Shown: in pieces, positions 62,401 through 64,000 of the stretch
How the letters are laid out: every line of letters begins with the position of its first letter
How positions within the stretch are numbered: position 1 is the stretch's first letter
Source of the DNA: JADJDM01 sp044352985
GTDB lineage: Bacteria > Bacteroidota > Bacteroidia > B-17B0 > Aurantibacillaceae
Reading direction: 5' to 3'
DNA length: 64,000 bases
Assembly: GCA_044352985.1 (NCBI GenBank)
Contig: JBILCU010000003.1
Location: forward strand, 202,264-266,263
The notes under the pieces: generated by a model
Seen by the model: only the letters and a program-made list of their open reading frames with translations
Database searches by the model: none
Told to the model about the DNA's origin: nothing
Made by a program: the position numbers and the translations under genes

Positions 62401-64000
62401 ATAACGGACCTTATGGTTCTCCTGGTAATTATACTTTTTTATTGGATAACAATAATACTTATGTTTTTCAATTAAAAGATTTAAATAATTGTTCATCTTT
62501 AAAACCTGATACTTTGGTTTTACCTGGTGAAGTTAAGGTTGACAGTGTTGCATTTAATAAATGTTTTTCGCCTGGAACAAGTCAAACATTAGTCCAAGTA
62601 TATCCATCAGGAGGAATTGGATTTCCATATTCAGTTTCCTATAATAATGGAATAGCCTATCAAACACAAGGTGTTTATTTAAATAATTTGAATATTGCTA
62701 ATACGTATTCAATTATTGTAAAAGATAATCGTGGGTGTGTTTCAGCTGTAAAAACAATTCAGATTCCTGCAGTGCTAACGGCGAGTGTAGCAATAACTTC
62801 TAATTATAATGGAGAAGACATCAGTTGTTTTGGAGTAAATGATGGAGTTGCACAAGCTAGTGCAAGCGGTGGGACAGGAGTTTTTACCTATTCATGGTCA
62901 ACGCAACCAGTTCAAACAACATCAACTGCTAATCAACTTTCAGCGGGATCATATACTGTTACCGTGAAAGATGAAAACAATTGTCAAGCTACAGCAACTG
63001 TTACCTTACAACAACCCGATCAATTTACAGCAAGCGCTAATGTTACTTCAGATTATAACGGAACAGATATTAGCTGTTTCGGTTATCAGGATGGGGCAGC
63101 AGAAGTTACCGCAAATGGAGGAACAGGTTCTTATAATTATACATGGTATACCAATCCAATTCAAACAACTGATTCTGTAACGGGTATAGGTGCAGGAACA
63201 TATTCAGTGATTGTAAAAGATGCAAATAATTGTAGTGCAACAAGCAATGTTACCTTATCACAACCTGCTACTATTACTGCAACACTTTCCGTTACTTCAA
63301 ATTACAACGGACAACATATTAGTTGTTATGGTGAACACGATGCCAATTTAATGGTTGTAGCCAATAATGGAGTCGCGCCATTTACTTATGAGTGGTCAAG
63401 TAATTCAATTGTTTTAGGTAATACTTTGAGTGGAGTGGGAGCAGGTACTTATAGTGTAACAGTTAAAGATGCGAATGATTGTGCAATTATTAAGAGTATT
63501 CAGGTTGCGCAGCCATTACAATTGATTGCAACGGCAAATGTAATTTCAGATTTTAACGGATATGATATCAGCTGTTTTGGGGCAAATGATGGAGCGGCAA
63601 GTGCAAGTGCAAACGGTGGAACAGGAGTTTATACTTATCAATGGACAACTATACCTCCTCAATTAAATGATACTGCATTTCAATTATCTGCTGGAACATT
63701 TACCGTAAGTGTAAGAGATATTAATGAATGTTTAGCAACAGCAACTGTAAGCGTTCAACAGCCATTGGCAGTAAATGTTAATGCTCAGGTTACTTCAAAT
63801 TATAATGGAGAAGATATCAGTTGTTTTGGAGTAAATGATGGAATTGCTCAGGCAAGTGCAAGCGGTGGGACAGGTGTTTTTACCTATTCATGGTCAACGC
63901 AACCTATTCAAACATCATCAACTGCTAATCAACTTTCAGCGGGATCATATACTGTTACCGTGAAAGATGAAAACAATTGTCAAGCTACAGCAACTGTTAC
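59442..64000 (+). CDS. Giant SprB-repeat surface adhesin, 3' end missing
   Basis: The frame from the ATG at 59442 is open for 1519 codons to the window edge. A signal peptide (YPILLFYLIIVFFNEKVNAQ) leads to a unique N-terminal region of about 400 residues with Cys pairs, then about 18 SprB-type repeats of about 70-83 residues (typical unit: SCFGxNDGxAxAxAxGGTGxYxYxW...LSAGxYTVTVKDxNxCxATATVxxxQP). The last four complete repeats have an exact 249-bp period. Such proteins are T9SS cargo and serve as gliding adhesins or surface filaments; the sorting domain must lie beyond the window. An SprF-like partner is expected downstream. Confidence 0.93.
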   Translation, partial: MKINYYHLFNRIRYPILLFYLIIVFFNEKVNAQSLCMPTVPSYTINLTGQPAGVWSSPNISREDQCCAASSSDECVFFNLTLDPRSAGIQIDMIGADPPGSLFYDINCVGNYPGGTVKCIEGVGPHLITFCKPGKNKNVYKITSISKPIFPPDDTVRIGCMKRLNTLGIVNNTTVWQSIYPGVAGAYDHYLDSTHIASPLYTPHVGAPTYIDYKVCGFPIASGCGFNFTVCDTVRIYNYPSLSVSSNPNPASFCNLGSGSGVTLNASSSGGLPAYNYFWYNQSNVLVGTGLTYFATATGNFKLESRDRLYSPSFCPSAFTTVSVTQGSLPVVDAGPNQKLCASNPIVTLIGTKENATGVIWSGGGGSFNPGNTYLNTSYSPTPTEILNGFVKLYLTSTGAGGGCTNSKDSVIIYFSPLFSVDITGNPLLCYNSTSVLTANIAGGTSPFFYQWNTGATSHSINAGEGAYSVIVLDSIGCKANDFITMNAPSPLNINFNTINANPNGSSTGSATVNISGGTPPYAITWNPTGLHTSTISNLPYGIYTASITDVNGCAISGSTVVNEPRCFNFSASVINTNLNCTGDQNASASANAIGGTPPYLYQWNTIPPQTNDTVFNLGAGVYSVIISDANLCYQTASAVINEPEILTTSITHSDVTTVSGNNGSASVFAFGGTSPYSYLWSNSSTSNTISSLTAGTYTVRVNDQKGCVKRDSVIITQPPCNDYNVNVVTSNVSCFGGSNGSAMAIVGAVGGSYTIHWSNGSSGTSISNLTAGNYSVTITDSKNCTTYFNFTILQPPKLAISLSPTNISCYGKNNGTIELTVNGGTFPYSFSWSNTSTSEDLIDLGPGTFSVQVNDLNGCSANASASIIEPTAIAVTYTTQNVSCIYGTNGSINLSVSGGRNPYVFNWSNGSSVEDISNLTAGGYSVTIRDANNCIIKQPLIIAVSQPDSIKVDSFVVACSVPGTGKTQVNVIPTGGYSGTYQVSINNGPYGSPGNYTFLLDNNNTYVFQLKDLNNCSSLKPDTLVLPGEVKVDSVAFNKCFSPGTSQTLVQVYPSGGIGFPYSVSYNNGIAYQTQGVYLNNLNIANTYSIIVKDNRGCVSAVKTIQIPAVLTASVAITSNYNGEDISCFGVNDGVAQASASGGTGVFTYSWSTQPVQTTSTANQLSAGSYTVTVKDENNCQATATVTLQQPDQFTASANVTSDYNGTDISCFGYQDGAAEVTANGGTGSYNYTWYTNPIQTTDSVTGIGAGTYSVIVKDANNCSATSNVTLSQPATITATLSVTSNYNGQHISCYGEHDANLMVVANNGVAPFTYEWSSNSIVLGNTLSGVGAGTYSVTVKDANDCAIIKSIQVAQPLQLIATANVISDFNGYDISCFGANDGAASASANGGTGVYTYQWTTIPPQLNDTAFQLSAGTFTVSVRDINECLATATVSVQQPLAVNVNAQVTSNYNGEDISCFGVNDGIAQASASGGTGVFTYSWSTQPIQTSSTANQLSAGSYTVTVKDENNCQATATV
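62799..64000 (+). repeat. 249-bp tandem coding repeats with a 996-bp higher-order period
   Basis: Homologous codons of successive repeats (first codon after the conserved Ser) fall at 62802, 63051, 63300, 63549 and 63798, exactly 249 bp apart. The unit starting at 62799 and that at 63795 are almost identical in DNA through the window edge, while the three units in between are clearly diverged, so the recent duplication copied a block of four units (996 bp). Confidence 0.9.

Noticed and set aside
62799..64000. A CRISPR array
   Set aside because: The regular 249-bp repeats are coding SprB units in one open frame, far too long for repeat-spacer units, and no cas genes are present.
1..64000. A phage, integrative element or classical insertion sequence
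   Set aside because: No integrase, transposase, structural phage gene or terminal repeat set was found, and the gene order reads as ordinary chromosome.

Overview
The window is a low-GC, densely coded stretch of a Bacteroidota chromosome, most like gliding Flavobacteriales/Sphingobacteriales-type lineages. The evidence is the type IX secretion (T9SS) genes gldJ, porU, porV and two porP/sprF paralogues, several proteins with T9SS sorting domains, a giant SprB-repeat adhesin, promoters of the Bacteroidota form (TTTG about 19 nt upstream of TAnnTTTG), and few Shine-Dalgarno sites. No phage, plasmid, transposase or CRISPR array was seen.

Layout. 1-529 is the start of an AstE/AspA-type zinc hydrolase running off the left edge, followed by a degenerate pair of a ~113-bp dispersed repeat. 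959-6836 (+) holds a CcmF-type haem lyase, a small secreted protein, TerC, 3-hydroxyacyl-CoA dehydrogenase and a lipoprotein. 6842-9517 (-) is a PorP/SprF plus T9SS type B surface protein pair. 9678-14068 (+) holds yidC and an ECF sigma factor overlapping a large membrane-anchored partner. 14082-20430 (-) holds carA, a Wzc-type tyrosine kinase, a Wza-type export lipoprotein, accD and class I aldolase. tRNA-Gly(GCC) with a clear promoter and terminator follows, then a near-identical tandem pair of the dispersed repeat. 20994-27209 (-) carries dnaK, a lipoprotein, a polyprenyl synthase, rfbA and oxyR; katG is divergent from oxyR and encodes an exported protein. 29816-32922 (+) is a cation/proton antiporter coupled to a secreted beta-propeller-like protein, and 32953-33594 (-) is an exported MsrA.

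33676-46938 is the secretion and envelope core: gldJ and sprF/porP (-) divergent from porU and porV (+), then Omp28 - TlpA - barrel - Omp28, a set of thioredoxin-motif envelope proteins of which the first carries a T9SS tail. prfC follows on the minus strand. 48742-51490 (+) pairs a two-domain universal stress protein with an FtsH-like protease. 51526-52002 is a decayed oxidoreductase beside an HxlR regulator with a palindromic candidate operator, followed by a retropepsin-like protease and a GT39 glycosyltransferase.

54427-59270 (-) is a cobalamin-uptake locus: a B12 riboswitch, a BtuB-like TonB receptor, a DUF4465 protein with a T9SS tail, an MTH1187-type small protein and, beyond a hairpin-rich 350-bp gap, a BtuG-like propeller lipoprotein. 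From 59442 to the right edge runs an incomplete SprB-repeat protein whose last repeats have an exact 249-bp period, with two near-identical units 996 bp apart.

The main theme is surface biology: secretion machinery, its cargo (adhesins, redox proteins, B12 capture), polysaccharide export, and exported oxidative-stress repair (KatG, MsrA). All functional calls come from reading the sequence and recalling family motifs; no database search was run.
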